A DNA stretch of 32,398 nucleotides from a virus: IMG/VR virus record IMGVR_UViG_3300027719_000039, positions 1 to 32,398 of that record; one strand, written 5' to 3'. Position numbers and translations under genes: made by a program. The notes under the pieces were generated by a model. It worked only from the letters and a program-made list of their open reading frames with translations, did not search any database and was not told the origin of the DNA. Below are positions 14,762 to 22,694 of the stretch, piece after piece. Position 1 is the first letter of the stretch. Each line of letters starts with the position of its first letter.

Positions 14762-16690
14762 TTAAACAAAGGTTATCGTTTCCGTATTGTCATATTCTGA
14801 TAAGGTCATCTCGTACTCGTCTTTATCCGGAGTGTATCCGTATGAGGTTAAAACAAACTTTTTCCCCGCCTGGAACGAGTCCGTAAACATAAACAGGGGT
14901 TTGAATTTACTCGAGGATTTTATGGTCGACGAGAGTTGAACCCTCGTCCGATTGTATAACTGAAACTTATTCCGGATAATTCTTTTCGCGAGACTCTCGG
15001 ATAAAATTCCGTTTGACGTCCAGGTCGACGTCCTGGTCGTAAGATCTGACCCGGTCAGGATCCCGTTTTTGATATTAACATTCCCGGCGTCATACATTTT
15101 TAATGTAATCTCTTTTTTATCCAGGAACCCGGTATTTATGACTCCTGAGATATTATTATTTTCCAGGGGAGCGGAGGCGGTTATAAAGACGTCTCCATAA
15201 AAACAGGTAAACGCCGGGGTTAACGCTCCCCCTGATTTCGAGATTAACTCAGTCCCGAGACATAAAACGAAATCATTATCTCCGTCCGAGATCCCGGAGA
15301 CCTCTCCGATCGGGATCGATAACGTGACCTCCATTGAGTCATTAACCGGATCCATGTCTGAACCCTGGATCTCGAGGGTCTGAATTTTCGACTGCTCCGT
15401 CCCTGATTGTCTCTCCCAGGTTCCCGCGTTGTCGACGATAAAATAATTCCCTGGAGTGTGCCGGAGATACCATTTAAAGTTAAACACATAATCCGACCAG
15501 GATCCCGACCAGGATCCGAGGACTACTTTAAGAGTTGCAAACTTAAATCTAACTGTTAACGACGTCGAGGAGTCTTTCGTTATTTTAAACCTGGTATATA
15601 ACCCCCTCCAGGTTTCATAACCCCCGTCATATATCCATCCTTGCCGTAATATTGCGTTCGAGATATTTTTCCAGGGAAGGCCGGGATTAACCCAGGTGAT
15701 CCCGGATCCCTCGTTCCATTTCTGCCAGGAACGATAACTCGGATAAGGGACGCCGCCGTTAAAGTCTGAGGCGTTGGTCATATCATTGACCGTTATATTA
15801 AATAACGTCTGTTGTTCCAGGCGAACCTCGATCTCGCGGAGTCCTGTTATCGAACCGAACGTCTGACTTTGATCCTTTAGAACCAGGGAGGAGAAATCCA
15901 GGGACGCGTCGGTCGTCTGAGCGGTTGTCCCGGAGGCCGTATATCCATAACTGGATCCGGAGGCATAAACGACGTAATTCTGAGGGTTATTCCAAATATC
16001 CTCGTATCTCTCGATATACCAGGATCCGTTAAACCAGTACAAATAACAGTCGAACGCGGAGAGGATCTTTTCAATTATCTCCAGGGCGTTGTCGCGATCG
16101 ATGTTATCTTTCCAAAAGATCTCGTTAAATATACCGCTCCGGTTAAACAGGGTTTGACCTGTCCCCAGGGAGGAGCCAGTCGGATATAATTTCGAGTTGA
16201 CCCTGATCGGATCCGGAGATCCCGTTAACGCTAAACAGGCGTTTATTATATCGATAAACGTCCTATTCTCCAGGGTCTCGATTAACGAGGGTTTGACATA
16301 TTGTAATTTTGAGAGATAACTCGAGGCGTTTAATCTGAACGGCCTGTTTTTAAGATATGTTATCTCGTTCGTTTCACTATTTAAAAAACCTGAGAACATC
16401 GTAAACGCGGACGGAGAGGTCTGAACGATCCGGACGCGATATTCTCTCTCCTCCGCCGTTATCAATGGAATGAGAGTAAAGAAATCCGCCTGGTTATTAA
16501 GGATCTCAAACGAGGCCGCTAACCCGATAACCGGGACGTTCCACCCTCCGAACGAATAACGGATCCTGGTCGTTCCTGGAGTTATTATAACGTCGGTCAC
16601 CGCTCCCGAGTAATCCTCCTGGTCGATATAAATATATCCCTGGATATTTTTTGAGGAGAAACCGCCGCGATATTTATTTCCGTATGCCAT
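14762..16690 (-). CDS. Tail tip or hub protein, 642 aa
   Basis: It is the next gene after the tape measure, the usual position of the distal tail/hub protein of siphophages, and starts two bases from the tape-measure stop. The N-terminal 100 residues (YRGGFSSKNIQGYIYIDQEDYSG...VIGLAASFEILNN) look like a beta domain that binds the tail tube. Residues 120-260 include helical DNALEIIEKILSAFDCYLYW, found in the hub proteins of Bacteroidota phages. The remainder is beta-rich with many Trp and Ser. No enzymatic motif is seen. The identification rests mainly on gene order. Confidence 0.7.
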   Translation of the reverse strand: MAYGNKYRGGFSSKNIQGYIYIDQEDYSGAVTDVIITPGTTRIRYSFGGWNVPVIGLAASFEILNNQADFFTLIPLITAEEREYRVRIVQTSPSAFTMFSGFLNSETNEITYLKNRPFRLNASSYLSKLQYVKPSLIETLENRTFIDIINACLALTGSPDPIRVNSKLYPTGSSLGTGQTLFNRSGIFNEIFWKDNIDRDNALEIIEKILSAFDCYLYWFNGSWYIERYEDIWNNPQNYVVYASGSSYGYTASGTTAQTTDASLDFSSLVLKDQSQTFGSITGLREIEVRLEQQTLFNITVNDMTNASDFNGGVPYPSYRSWQKWNEGSGITWVNPGLPWKNISNAILRQGWIYDGGYETWRGLYTRFKITKDSSTSLTVRFKFATLKVVLGSWSGSWSDYVFNFKWYLRHTPGNYFIVDNAGTWERQSGTEQSKIQTLEIQGSDMDPVNDSMEVTLSIPIGEVSGISDGDNDFVLCLGTELISKSGGALTPAFTCFYGDVFITASAPLENNNISGVINTGFLDKKEITLKMYDAGNVNIKNGILTGSDLTTRTSTWTSNGILSESLAKRIIRNKFQLYNRTRVQLSSTIKSSSKFKPLFMFTDSFQAGKKFVLTSYGYTPDKDEYEMTLSEYDNTETITFV

Positions 16691-16691
16691 A

Positions 16692-18671
16692 TCAGAACGC
16701 CGCGTTTAACTTTAACTGTTTATCAATAAATGCGACGAGTTTATAACCGTCGATCTCAAACCTAACCGTCTCGTTCCGCCTGGATCCTCCCTCCGGGTTT
16801 ATTAGACTCTTTAATTTACTCAGGGGAGAGATAACCTCCGGATCCCTGGAGGCGGACGGATATTCTCCGACCAGGGCGTTAACTGGCGAATATGCGATCC
16901 CTCCTTTTGCCAGGGGAGTCGCGGATATCGTCGCGATTTGTGCCGCTCCCGCCGCCGCGACTAATGCTCCCGTTATGAACCCGAGGACTCCGCCCTGTCC
17001 GAACGCTTTAGTAACCCCCAGGGCGGTATTTATGAGAGCCTGCATAATCGCGACTCCCTTCTGTTTTTTTGCGTATTTCTTTTCGATAGCCGCTTTTTTC
17101 TCCTCGTTATCTCCCGCCGCCGCGAGTTCTTTCTGTTTTGCCGCTTCGAACATCTGAGAAACGACCTCCGTCGCTTGCAGAGCCGCGTCCATATAACCCA
17201 TCGCGCCCTCGATTTTCTTCTGTTTGAGTTCATCCGCGCGCGCGATCTCCTCCTCGAACATCTTTTTATTTCGTTCGTCGATCTCTCCCTGGATCCTGGC
17301 GACCTCTCCCCGATATTCCTCCTCGAAAATAATTCCTTTCTGATACCTCTCTGCCAGGAGCATGAGTTCCCCCTCCAGGGTTGCGGAGAGTTTTTTCTCC
17401 CTGTATGCCGCGATCGCGTCCGCGACTCTTTTCTCCTCCTCGATCTTTGCTTTTGCGACCTCTGCCTCCGCTTTTGCCTGTTCGCTGAGTCTCTTTTTCT
17501 CCTCCGCCGCGACTTCCCGGACTGCCCGTTCAATATCGTTTTTAATTTTCTTTGAGGTCATCGCGCGCTCCGCCTCGAGTTTTAAAACATCCGCCTCGAG
17601 ACGACGCTGTTCCCTAAGATCTTCGACAGACATTTCGGAGATCTGATTTTCCCGCGTCTTAATTGCGAGTAATTCCCTGGCGTCCGCGATCTCCCCGGTA
17701 TAATATTTCTCGTTTTCCTCGAGTGCTTTCGTCGCCGCTGCCATTCTTGTCGCGATATCCTGTTCCTGGTCTCCCGCGATCTCCCGTAATATTGCAATAT
17801 TCCGGAGGAGTTTTTCCTCGTTAACCAGGTCATCGATCTCCGCCATTTCGAAACGGTGTCTCCGTTCGCTTAACTTTTGGATCTCGGATATTTCCTTTTT
17901 TATCCCCGCGAATTTCTCCTTTGCTTTTGCCGCCGTCTCGTCGAAATCCATTCCCGTCGTCATTGCAAACGCCGCCTTACCCATATCGACGAGATTGTTT
18001 TTCATCTCCTCGAAATACTTTCGCGACTCCTCCCGCTTCTCCTCGTTAAAGATCCCCGCAACCGCCAGGGCGACCCCTTTCGCCCCGTTCGCGATTGCGC
18101 CCCATCCATTTTTAAAGTAATCGACCAGTCCCTCGAACCTGTTAACGAGGTTTTCTTTTATTGCCGCCCAAAGATCCGCGACGGCCTGTTTGGGATCCTC
18201 AAACGCTTTAACCAGGAACCGACCGACCCCGATTAAAACATCTTTGAACGACTCAAAAATTCCCTTTAAAAATCCCGTCACCGATGCGAGTTTATTTGCT
18301 CCATCGACTGACCCCTTCAGATATGCCGTAACCGCCGCGATCGCCGTTCCTATCCCGACGAATATCGCACCGATCCCCGTCGATATCAGGGCGGTTTTTA
18401 ACGCTCCCATTCCGGCGGTCATCCCTTTCAATGATTTTAACGCCCCGGTTATCGCTCCTCCCATCGCCCCGAACCCTCCGGTCATTCTCGATATTCCGTC
18501 CGCCGCCTCACCTCCCAAACTTTTGAACGCGGAGGAAACTTTCCCGGTCGCGTCCTTTGCATCCTTCTTAAAATTTTTAAGGGAAGATTTCGCCCTCTCG
18601 AGACCTTGCTGGAGTTCTGCCGTTGACGCTCTTAATCGGAGGGAAAGATCTGTTAAAATTGCGGTCGACAT
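16692..18671 (-). CDS. Tape measure protein
   Basis: The 659-aa protein is largely helical. The N-terminal region has many Gly/Ala (FGAMGGAITGALKSLKG), then a hydrophobic segment (about residues 88-115). A long charged coiled coil spans about 240-470. A second hydrophobic Gly/Ala segment near residues 570-610 (FITGALVAAAGAAQIA) ends in AKGGIAYSP. These features, together with the chaperone genes upstream, identify a tape measure. At about 0.15 nm per residue it predicts a tail of roughly 100 nm. The leader CGTCTTTATAATTAAACTG resembles that of the portal gene. Confidence 0.9.
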   Translation of the reverse strand: MSTAILTDLSLRLRASTAELQQGLERAKSSLKNFKKDAKDATGKVSSAFKSLGGEAADGISRMTGGFGAMGGAITGALKSLKGMTAGMGALKTALISTGIGAIFVGIGTAIAAVTAYLKGSVDGANKLASVTGFLKGIFESFKDVLIGVGRFLVKAFEDPKQAVADLWAAIKENLVNRFEGLVDYFKNGWGAIANGAKGVALAVAGIFNEEKREESRKYFEEMKNNLVDMGKAAFAMTTGMDFDETAAKAKEKFAGIKKEISEIQKLSERRHRFEMAEIDDLVNEEKLLRNIAILREIAGDQEQDIATRMAAATKALEENEKYYTGEIADARELLAIKTRENQISEMSVEDLREQRRLEADVLKLEAERAMTSKKIKNDIERAVREVAAEEKKRLSEQAKAEAEVAKAKIEEEKRVADAIAAYREKKLSATLEGELMLLAERYQKGIIFEEEYRGEVARIQGEIDERNKKMFEEEIARADELKQKKIEGAMGYMDAALQATEVVSQMFEAAKQKELAAAGDNEEKKAAIEKKYAKKQKGVAIMQALINTALGVTKAFGQGGVLGFITGALVAAAGAAQIATISATPLAKGGIAYSPVNALVGEYPSASRDPEVISPLSKLKSLINPEGGSRRNETVRFEIDGYKLVAFIDKQLKLNAAF

Positions 18672-18715
18672 AAATTCAGTTTAATTATAAAGACGTTTAA
18701 AATATTCATTTTTTC

Positions 18716-18869
18716 AGATCTCAAAATTTTTCGTTTTTTTCCTGGACTCGGATTTTTTTCGTTTTTTTTTTAGATCTCAAAATTTTTCGTTTTTTTCCTG
18801 GACTCGGATTTTTTTCGTTTTTTTTTCAGATCTCAAAATTTTTCGTTTTTTTCCTGGACTCGGATTTTT
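18716..18869. repeat. 56-bp tandem repeat, 2.75 copies, A/T-tract rich
   Basis: Copies begin at 18716, 18772 and 18828 (exact 56-bp period), the last lacking about 14 bases. Each has AGATCTCAAAATTTTTCG, T-runs of 7 to 10 and CCTGGACTCGGA. The T-tracts recur at steps of about 10 and 17-19 bp, so the DNA may be intrinsically curved. It lies 45 bp upstream of the tape-measure start, inside the transcribed late region. Confidence 0.9.
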
Positions 18870-18893
18870 AGTTTTAATTATCCTAAATTTATA

Positions 18894-18924
18894 TACATAT
18901 AACGTATATACATAAAATATGCAA
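18894..18924 (-). promoter_or_regulatory. Weak candidate promoter upstream of the tape measure
   Basis: On the minus strand TTGCATATT begins at 18924 and TATATGTA lies 20 bases further. The -33-like TTG and its flank match the promoter at 3350-3380, but the -7 element keeps only the leading TA of TAnnTTTG. Confidence 0.3.
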
Positions 18925-19039
18925 TATCGCAAATTTGCCCCTTTTTATTCGATTTAAGCCACTCTCCCCCCTGAGAGGTATGTTTGTATTACCGAGGGGG
19001 CGATCGTTCTTTTCGCTGATACTCAACTCGTTACAAGGG

Positions 19040-19791
19040 TCATTTTTCATTATCCGAAATCTCCTCAATTTTAGGATTTTCATTAAAAACCGGGATTAAT
19101 TCGACTGTTTTTTCGTGCATCTCTGCCAGGCGTTTATCGAGTTCGTCCCATTCCTCCGGCGTTGGTATATACACATCCTCCTCCGGAACATACTCCTCGT
19201 CATGTTTGAATTTCATTAATTGACGGGGGTCTCTGATACGACGCGACTCGGGAATGACCAGGTTATATATATACATTGTTTGCAGTCTCATATTATCGAG
19301 ATCGAACTCCCGTCCCCGGTTTCGTTCGTCCGCGTATGATCTGAGCGCAAAATGTATTTCTCGCGGAGTGCAAAACTCGAACTCCCGAGGAGTCATCCCC
19401 AGGAGTGCGAGCGAGTAACCCTGGATCTCGTCCAGGGTCGAACTGATTATTTTCTTTTTTGCTTCGGAGGTTGCGCGTTCGTCCCGCGAGTCTGACCTCT
19501 CTCCTGACTTGCACTCGGGGACGTCGGGAAAAAATCCGGGATCCTTTCGATAAACTGCATCATTACGGAGTCCAGGATCATCTCCGCGTCCTCTCTCTTG
19601 AAAGGATTTGTTTGCTCCTCCTGCTTATACCCGGCCTCGATCGAGTGCCAGAATAGTATCTCGAGGTCGGTTATATCCTCTCCCTCGATAGTTGTAAACT
19701 CTTTACCCGTCTCCTGTTTGTAACGTTTGAGGGCATAATACCCGACTGAAACGGGGATCTCCTGATCTTTGTAAATTAATTTAATTGTCAT
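19040..19791 (-). CDS. Tail assembly chaperone fusion GT (-1 frameshift product)
   Basis: Downstream of the G frame the -1 frame is open from the A-rich slippage site to 19040. It reads KKKIISSTLDEIQGYSLALLGMTPREFEFCTPREI. The sequence LGMTPREFEFCTPREI is typical of the T domain of lambda-like tail chaperones. Six consecutive A followed by GAAAATAA (19460-19447) at the end of G allow a -1 slip of an AAA-decoding tRNA, either in the A6 run or at the AAAA just before the stop. The fusion would be about 250 aa. G and GT proteins bind the tape measure and recruit tail tube subunits. An isolated start at 19396 is possible but unlikely. Exact slip position is unproven. Confidence 0.8.
19447..19791 (-). 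CDS. Tail assembly chaperone G
   Basis: The 114-aa product (MTIKLIYKDQEIPVSVGYYALKRYKQETGKEF) lies between the tail tube genes and the tape measure, the position of lambda gpG. A disordered basic tail (SASQERGQTRGTNAQPPKQKRK) precedes the stop, and the frameshift site lies within it. The start follows the chimeric tail-protein stop by about 9 bp. Its ratio to the GT fusion normally controls tail assembly. Confidence 0.8.
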   Translation of the reverse strand: MTIKLIYKDQEIPVSVGYYALKRYKQETGKEFTTIEGEDITDLEILFWHSIEAGYKQEEQTNPFKREDAEMILDSVMMQFIERIPDFFPTSPSASQERGQTRGTNAQPPKQKRK

Positions 19792-19800
19792 GTTTTGGTT

Positions 19801-20569
19801 TTATTGAATTCCTTTACTGTTTGCGTCCATATATGCCTCGATCGCGTTATTTATTACAATACTCTCCGCATCCGAGGGAGCCTTCGAAAATAGATAACAG
19901 GAGACCTGATTATCCGTCCCATACCTAAAGACGTCCGCGTTATTATCCCCGAGTATGTAATAATTATATCCCGTCAGAGCCGCCGCGTTATTTGCTAATG
20001 ACGAGAACGCCGCGCCATTTTTCGAGATACCCATAACGTTCGCGATACGTCTTACCAGGTAAAAACCCCTCGTCGCCGAATTCGCCGACAGGAGGTTCCC
20101 GACCGAAAATCCATTATTTGAACCCCGAACGACATCCCCGGTATATCTTAACATGACGCGACTATTTGTTCCATTCCCCGCGATCGTCTTTGTCGATCCG
20201 ACGACAACGTCGTCCCGGACATAAAACCCGACCGCGTTATTTTGCTCCGTAAACCTGACTCCCTGGGTTAAGGGATTAAAAGAGGAGTTAATATATCCCA
20301 GGGACGTCGCGGCCTTAAACCCCTCCAGGGCGACAAATGACGGAGCCGTCCCCCCCAGGACTCCATGATGCGAGTTTTTAACCAGGTTCTTTAATGAACT
20401 CTCCGAGGTTTCTCCGGCGGACAATGCGAAAACGTCGAAATAATCGGAGAGGTTTGTAATACTTAACCCGCTCTTTAGATCCAAAACGAGAGTATTAATC
20501 CGGGTTAATTGCGCCTCCGATAACGGCGTCGCCAGGCCGCTAATATATGTTAAAACTTCAGGTTCGTAA
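19801..20569. repeat. 769-bp direct repeat, copy B (with 10561-11329)
   Basis: This is the second copy of the C-terminal-domain repeat. It starts at the stop codon and ends at the codon for the shared YEPEVL motif, same orientation, no indels, 29 mismatches to copy A. At protein level I count 10 differences in 255 residues, including AI to VV, DY to TN and IMV to VML in one neighbourhood. Confidence 0.95.
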
Positions 20570-21279
20570 TTTGTTCCCTCACTCGGAGTTATTCCCCTCC
20601 CAAAAAGAGAGGACGCATCGAACGCCCCGGAGAACCTGGAGACGTTTCCGACCTGGAACGCGGCGGAGAGTGCGGTTATAAATCCCTCTCCGAAAAAATA
20701 TGTCGTCGACCCGGCGGACGACTTTAATGTCGCCTTAACCGGGAGGTCGTTTTCTTTGATCTCGGTAATAAGATGAGCGAACCCGCCCTCGATCCTTTCC
20801 CACCAGGTCGGGGACGTGAGGGGTTCGTGGTTAAGGTTCCCCGCCTGGAGTGACTTGTAAACTCGTTTTTCGTTTGAGACGGTTGTCCGATATAACAATT
20901 CCCCGGCGGGATATGTAGCCGCCGCGCTCCATTCTGAGACCTGGATCCAATGGACGCCCCCGTCGGTTGTCGGGTTATGTCCCAGGGTCGTCGATTGTGC
21001 CTCATAACAGGAACCCGCAATTATTACAAAACTCCCCGCGCTATAACTCGTCTCGGGATCCCATATATACGGGATCGAGTTATCTCCCCTGGTTATCATT
21101 CCGTTAAACGCGACCTTCCACTCCTTAACGTCGACGAGTTTGTTTTTCCATTCATCTCCGAGTTTTGTAACGTCGACGATCTGTTTGTTTATTTCCAGGG
21201 TGAAATCCGTACAATATGCGATAACCATTCCGCCGTAAATGAGAGCGAACTCCTTAGATAAAATCGGATCGATTGCCAT
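19801..21279 (-). CDS. Chimeric second major tail protein with CBM-like insert and jelly-roll-like C-terminus
   Basis: Residues 1-66 align with the plain major tail protein (MAI-PILSK, IGG/YGG, CTDF-LEINK, KLVD-KEWKV-FN). Residues about 165-230 resume that fold (GFITALSAAFQVG). Between them an insert of about 95 residues (70-165) carries two modules with the WsxxxxYpaGxxVxyxgxxYxAxxxxxxxxPxxxxxxW pattern of small carbohydrate-binding modules (CBM5/12-like). Residues 238-492 are the same domain as the C-terminus of the protein at 10561-12117. Thus tail-tube subunits could display two adhesin-like modules. A terminator-like hairpin (21300-21335) lies upstream and may limit its amount. Confidence 0.8.
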   Translation of the reverse strand: MAIDPILSKEFALIYGGMVIAYCTDFTLEINKQIVDVTKLGDEWKNKLVDVKEWKVAFNGMITRGDNSIPYIWDPETSYSAGSFVIIAGSCYEAQSTTLGHNPTTDGGVHWIQVSEWSAAATYPAGELLYRTTVSNEKRVYKSLQAGNLNHEPLTSPTWWERIEGGFAHLITEIKENDLPVKATLKSSAGSTTYFFGEGFITALSAAFQVGNVSRFSGAFDASSLFGRGITPSEGTNYEPEVLTYISGLATPLSEAQLTRINTLVLDLKSGLSITNLSDYFDVFALSAGETSESSLKNLVKNSHHGVLGGTAPSFVALEGFKAATSLGYINSSFNPLTQGVRFTEQNNAVGFYVRDDVVVGSTKTIAGNGTNSRVMLRYTGDVVRGSNNGFSVGNLLSANSATRGFYLVRRIANVMGISKNGAAFSSLANNAAALTGYNYYILGDNNADVFRYGTDNQVSCYLFSKAPSDAESIVINNAIEAYMDANSKGIQ

Positions 21280-21299
21280 CTGTTTATTATTAAGGTTTT

Positions 21300-21335
21300 A
21301 AAAAGAGATCCGGGGGAGGGTTACTCCCCCTGGAT
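21300..21335 (-). terminator. Terminator-like hairpin between the two major tail genes
   Basis: In the leftward transcript GATCC and a five-C/AG stem form a 12-bp hairpin (21335-21323 with 21318-21307, one bulged base, loop TAACC). It is followed by TCTTTTTAAAA. It lies after the plain major tail gene and 20 bp before the chimeric one. The downstream genes must still be expressed and no new promoter is obvious, so partial termination (attenuation) is likely. Confidence 0.75.
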
Positions 21336-21348
21336 CCTGACGAATATA

Positions 21349-21759
21349 TTAAATTGACAACGCTCCGGTTCCCTCGAGACTTCCGTTATACGTCATTTTG
21401 TCCCCGACCTGGACTCCCGTCGAGAGAGCCGTCAGGAACGCGGATCCGGAGAGTCCGATCGTTCCTCCGACGCCTGTATCTGCCATTGCAACGGTTAGGG
21501 CGTCGTCTGAACTGACGATGCTCGATAACATCTCGTCATATACGGAGTATGTCGCATCCGCGCCGCGAGTGACCAGGGCGTTAAACGAGACTTTCCATTC
21601 TTTCAGATCGACGAGTTTTTCTTTCCATCCCTGGGACGAGAGAGAGGTTATTTCGATTACCTCTTTATTTATTTCCAGGTTGAAATCCGTACATCTCGCG
21701 ATAACTTTCCCCCCGATTGAGAGGGTCATCGCTTTTGATAAAATCGGTGTGATTGCCAT
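21349..21759 (-). CDS. Major tail protein
   Basis: The 136-aa protein has the TP901-1/HK97-type tube pattern: N-terminal strand MAITPILSKAMTLSIGGKVIARCTDF, then LEINKEVIEITSLSSQGWKEKLVDLKEW, SFNALVTRG, and a C-terminal GSAFLTALSTGVQVGDKMTYNGSLEG. Gene order (after neck genes, before the tail chaperones) supports it. It is probably the main tube subunit. A strong hairpin follows immediately, which would raise its yield relative to the paralogue downstream. Confidence 0.85.
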   Translation of the reverse strand: MAITPILSKAMTLSIGGKVIARCTDFNLEINKEVIEITSLSSQGWKEKLVDLKEWKVSFNALVTRGADATYSVYDEMLSSIVSSDDALTVAMADTGVGGTIGLSGSAFLTALSTGVQVGDKMTYNGSLEGTGALSI

Positions 21760-21780
21760 TGTAAACGAGTTTTTAAATTG

Positions 21781-22179
21781 TTATTTATCAAATATTACCT
21801 TATACTCCAAAACTTTAAAATATCTCCCTTTCTCCTGATCCTCCCCGTTGTTGTCATTCTCGAACGTAACGTCCAGGATATTCGCGTCCTGGTATTCATC
21901 GAGGAAACTGTGGACTAAATCCGCGATCGTCTCATTTTCCCCAGGATCCGGGGAGAGAATTACAATATAAAGACTGTAATCCTCGAGGACGTTTTTCGAT
22001 CCGAGAGTATGAGTCCCGGTTTCCTTCTTATATGTAAAGACGATCGCGGATAAACTAACGTCCAAATTATCCGGATAATTATACGCATAAATCCGAGTCG
22101 ACCCGTCCTCGTTCCATAACTGAGAATTAAGGGAGGCGTTCGAGTTTAATACTGTATTTATTGAACTGGCGAAACTCAT
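21781..22179 (-). CDS. Tail completion/terminator protein, 132 aa
   Basis: It lies between the gp10-like gene (ATGA-type overlap at 22176-22179) and the major tail protein, the normal place for a tail terminator. The sequence has a helical N-terminus (SSINTVLNSNASLNSQLW) and a beta-rich core (DVSLSAIVFTYKKETG, YSLYIVILSPD, YFKVLEYKVIFDK) with a helix ETIADLVHSFLDEY. This agrees with the alpha/beta fold of such proteins (gpU/DUF3168-like). The assignment is mainly from position. Confidence 0.65.
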   Translation of the reverse strand: MSFASSINTVLNSNASLNSQLWNEDGSTRIYAYNYPDNLDVSLSAIVFTYKKETGTHTLGSKNVLEDYSLYIVILSPDPGENETIADLVHSFLDEYQDANILDVTFENDNNGEDQEKGRYFKVLEYKVIFDK

Positions 22180-22694
22180 TTTATTGAATATTTCTTTAAC
22201 TGCCTGGTTATTGCCCTGGCGATATATTGCCCGTATTCCTGGGTTACCGCCCTGACAACCTCTCCCGTTTTTGCCTCGATTGTCGAAACGACTCCCGTCT
22301 CCCTGGGATTAATCCGTCCCCTGTTCACTCCTCCCCCCGACCTGGATTTCGTTTTAACCTTAACGCCTCCGACCCAGGCGGAGGATCTGTTTAACTTTCC
22401 TTTGGTCACTCGATCGGTTGTCCCGAACTGGAGGAACCGGAGATAAAACGCATCGGTCGAAACCCCGACATACATTCCATTTTCTGTTCCCCTGGCTTTG
22501 GTGACCTTAATCCCCCGTTTCGTCCGGCTCGAATAAGGGAGGGCGGACTGGATCGCGGGTTTAAGGATCCTCGTTAAAACGTCCCTGTTTGCATCCGCGA
22601 GGATCTTATTTGTTATCTTCATCGGTAACGTCTCCAGGGATTTGAGAACCTCGTCGATCCCTTCGATTTCGAATTTATCGACCTGGTTATTCAT
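22176..22694 (-). CDS. HK97 gp10-like neck protein
   Basis: The 172-aa product starts FEIEGIDEVLKSLETLPMKITNKILADANRDVLTRILKPAIQSALPYSSR. This helical stretch is characteristic of the HK97 gp10-like (PF04883) family: G-x-x-E-x-L-x-x-L near the N-terminus and a long helix, then P-x-(D/S)-T/R-G. A basic beta segment (TKSRSGGGVNRGRI) and a C-terminal helix (AVTQEYGQYIARAITRQLKK) follow. It overlaps the upstream closure protein by 8 bp and the next gene by 4 bp. It bridges connector and tail during assembly. Confidence 0.8.
   Translation of the reverse strand: MNNQVDKFEIEGIDEVLKSLETLPMKITNKILADANRDVLTRILKPAIQSALPYSSRTKRGIKVTKARGTENGMYVGVSTDAFYLRFLQFGTTDRVTKGKLNRSSAWVGGVKVKTKSRSGGGVNRGRINPRETGVVSTIEAKTGEVVRAVTQEYGQYIARAITRQLKKYSIK

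Larger units (their letters stand above)
18672..19039. other. 368-bp non-coding spacer between GT and tape measure
   Basis: No convincing gene fits here. From right to left, in the direction of transcription, it holds: C-rich runs (18964-18978 and near 18993); an A/T-rich block with TATATA elements (18884-18924) that may include a weak promoter; and the 56-bp tandem repeat (18716-18869). A 64-codon leftward frame (18889-19083) overlaps the GT gene and has no recognisable features, so I do not call it. Confidence 0.7.

Noticed and set aside
17030-17646. Several long alternative frames inside the tape measure gene
   Set aside because: Biased Glu/Lys/Ala codons of the coiled coil create these; the tape-measure frame is continuous and correctly placed.
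18716-18869. CRISPR-like repeat array
   Set aside because: The units are directly tandem with no unique spacers and no cas genes are present.
18889-19083. Leftward 64-codon frame between GT and the tape measure
   Set aside because: It overlaps the end of the GT gene, covers C-runs and TATATA blocks, and has no family resemblance or plausible leader; it is probably an accidental frame.
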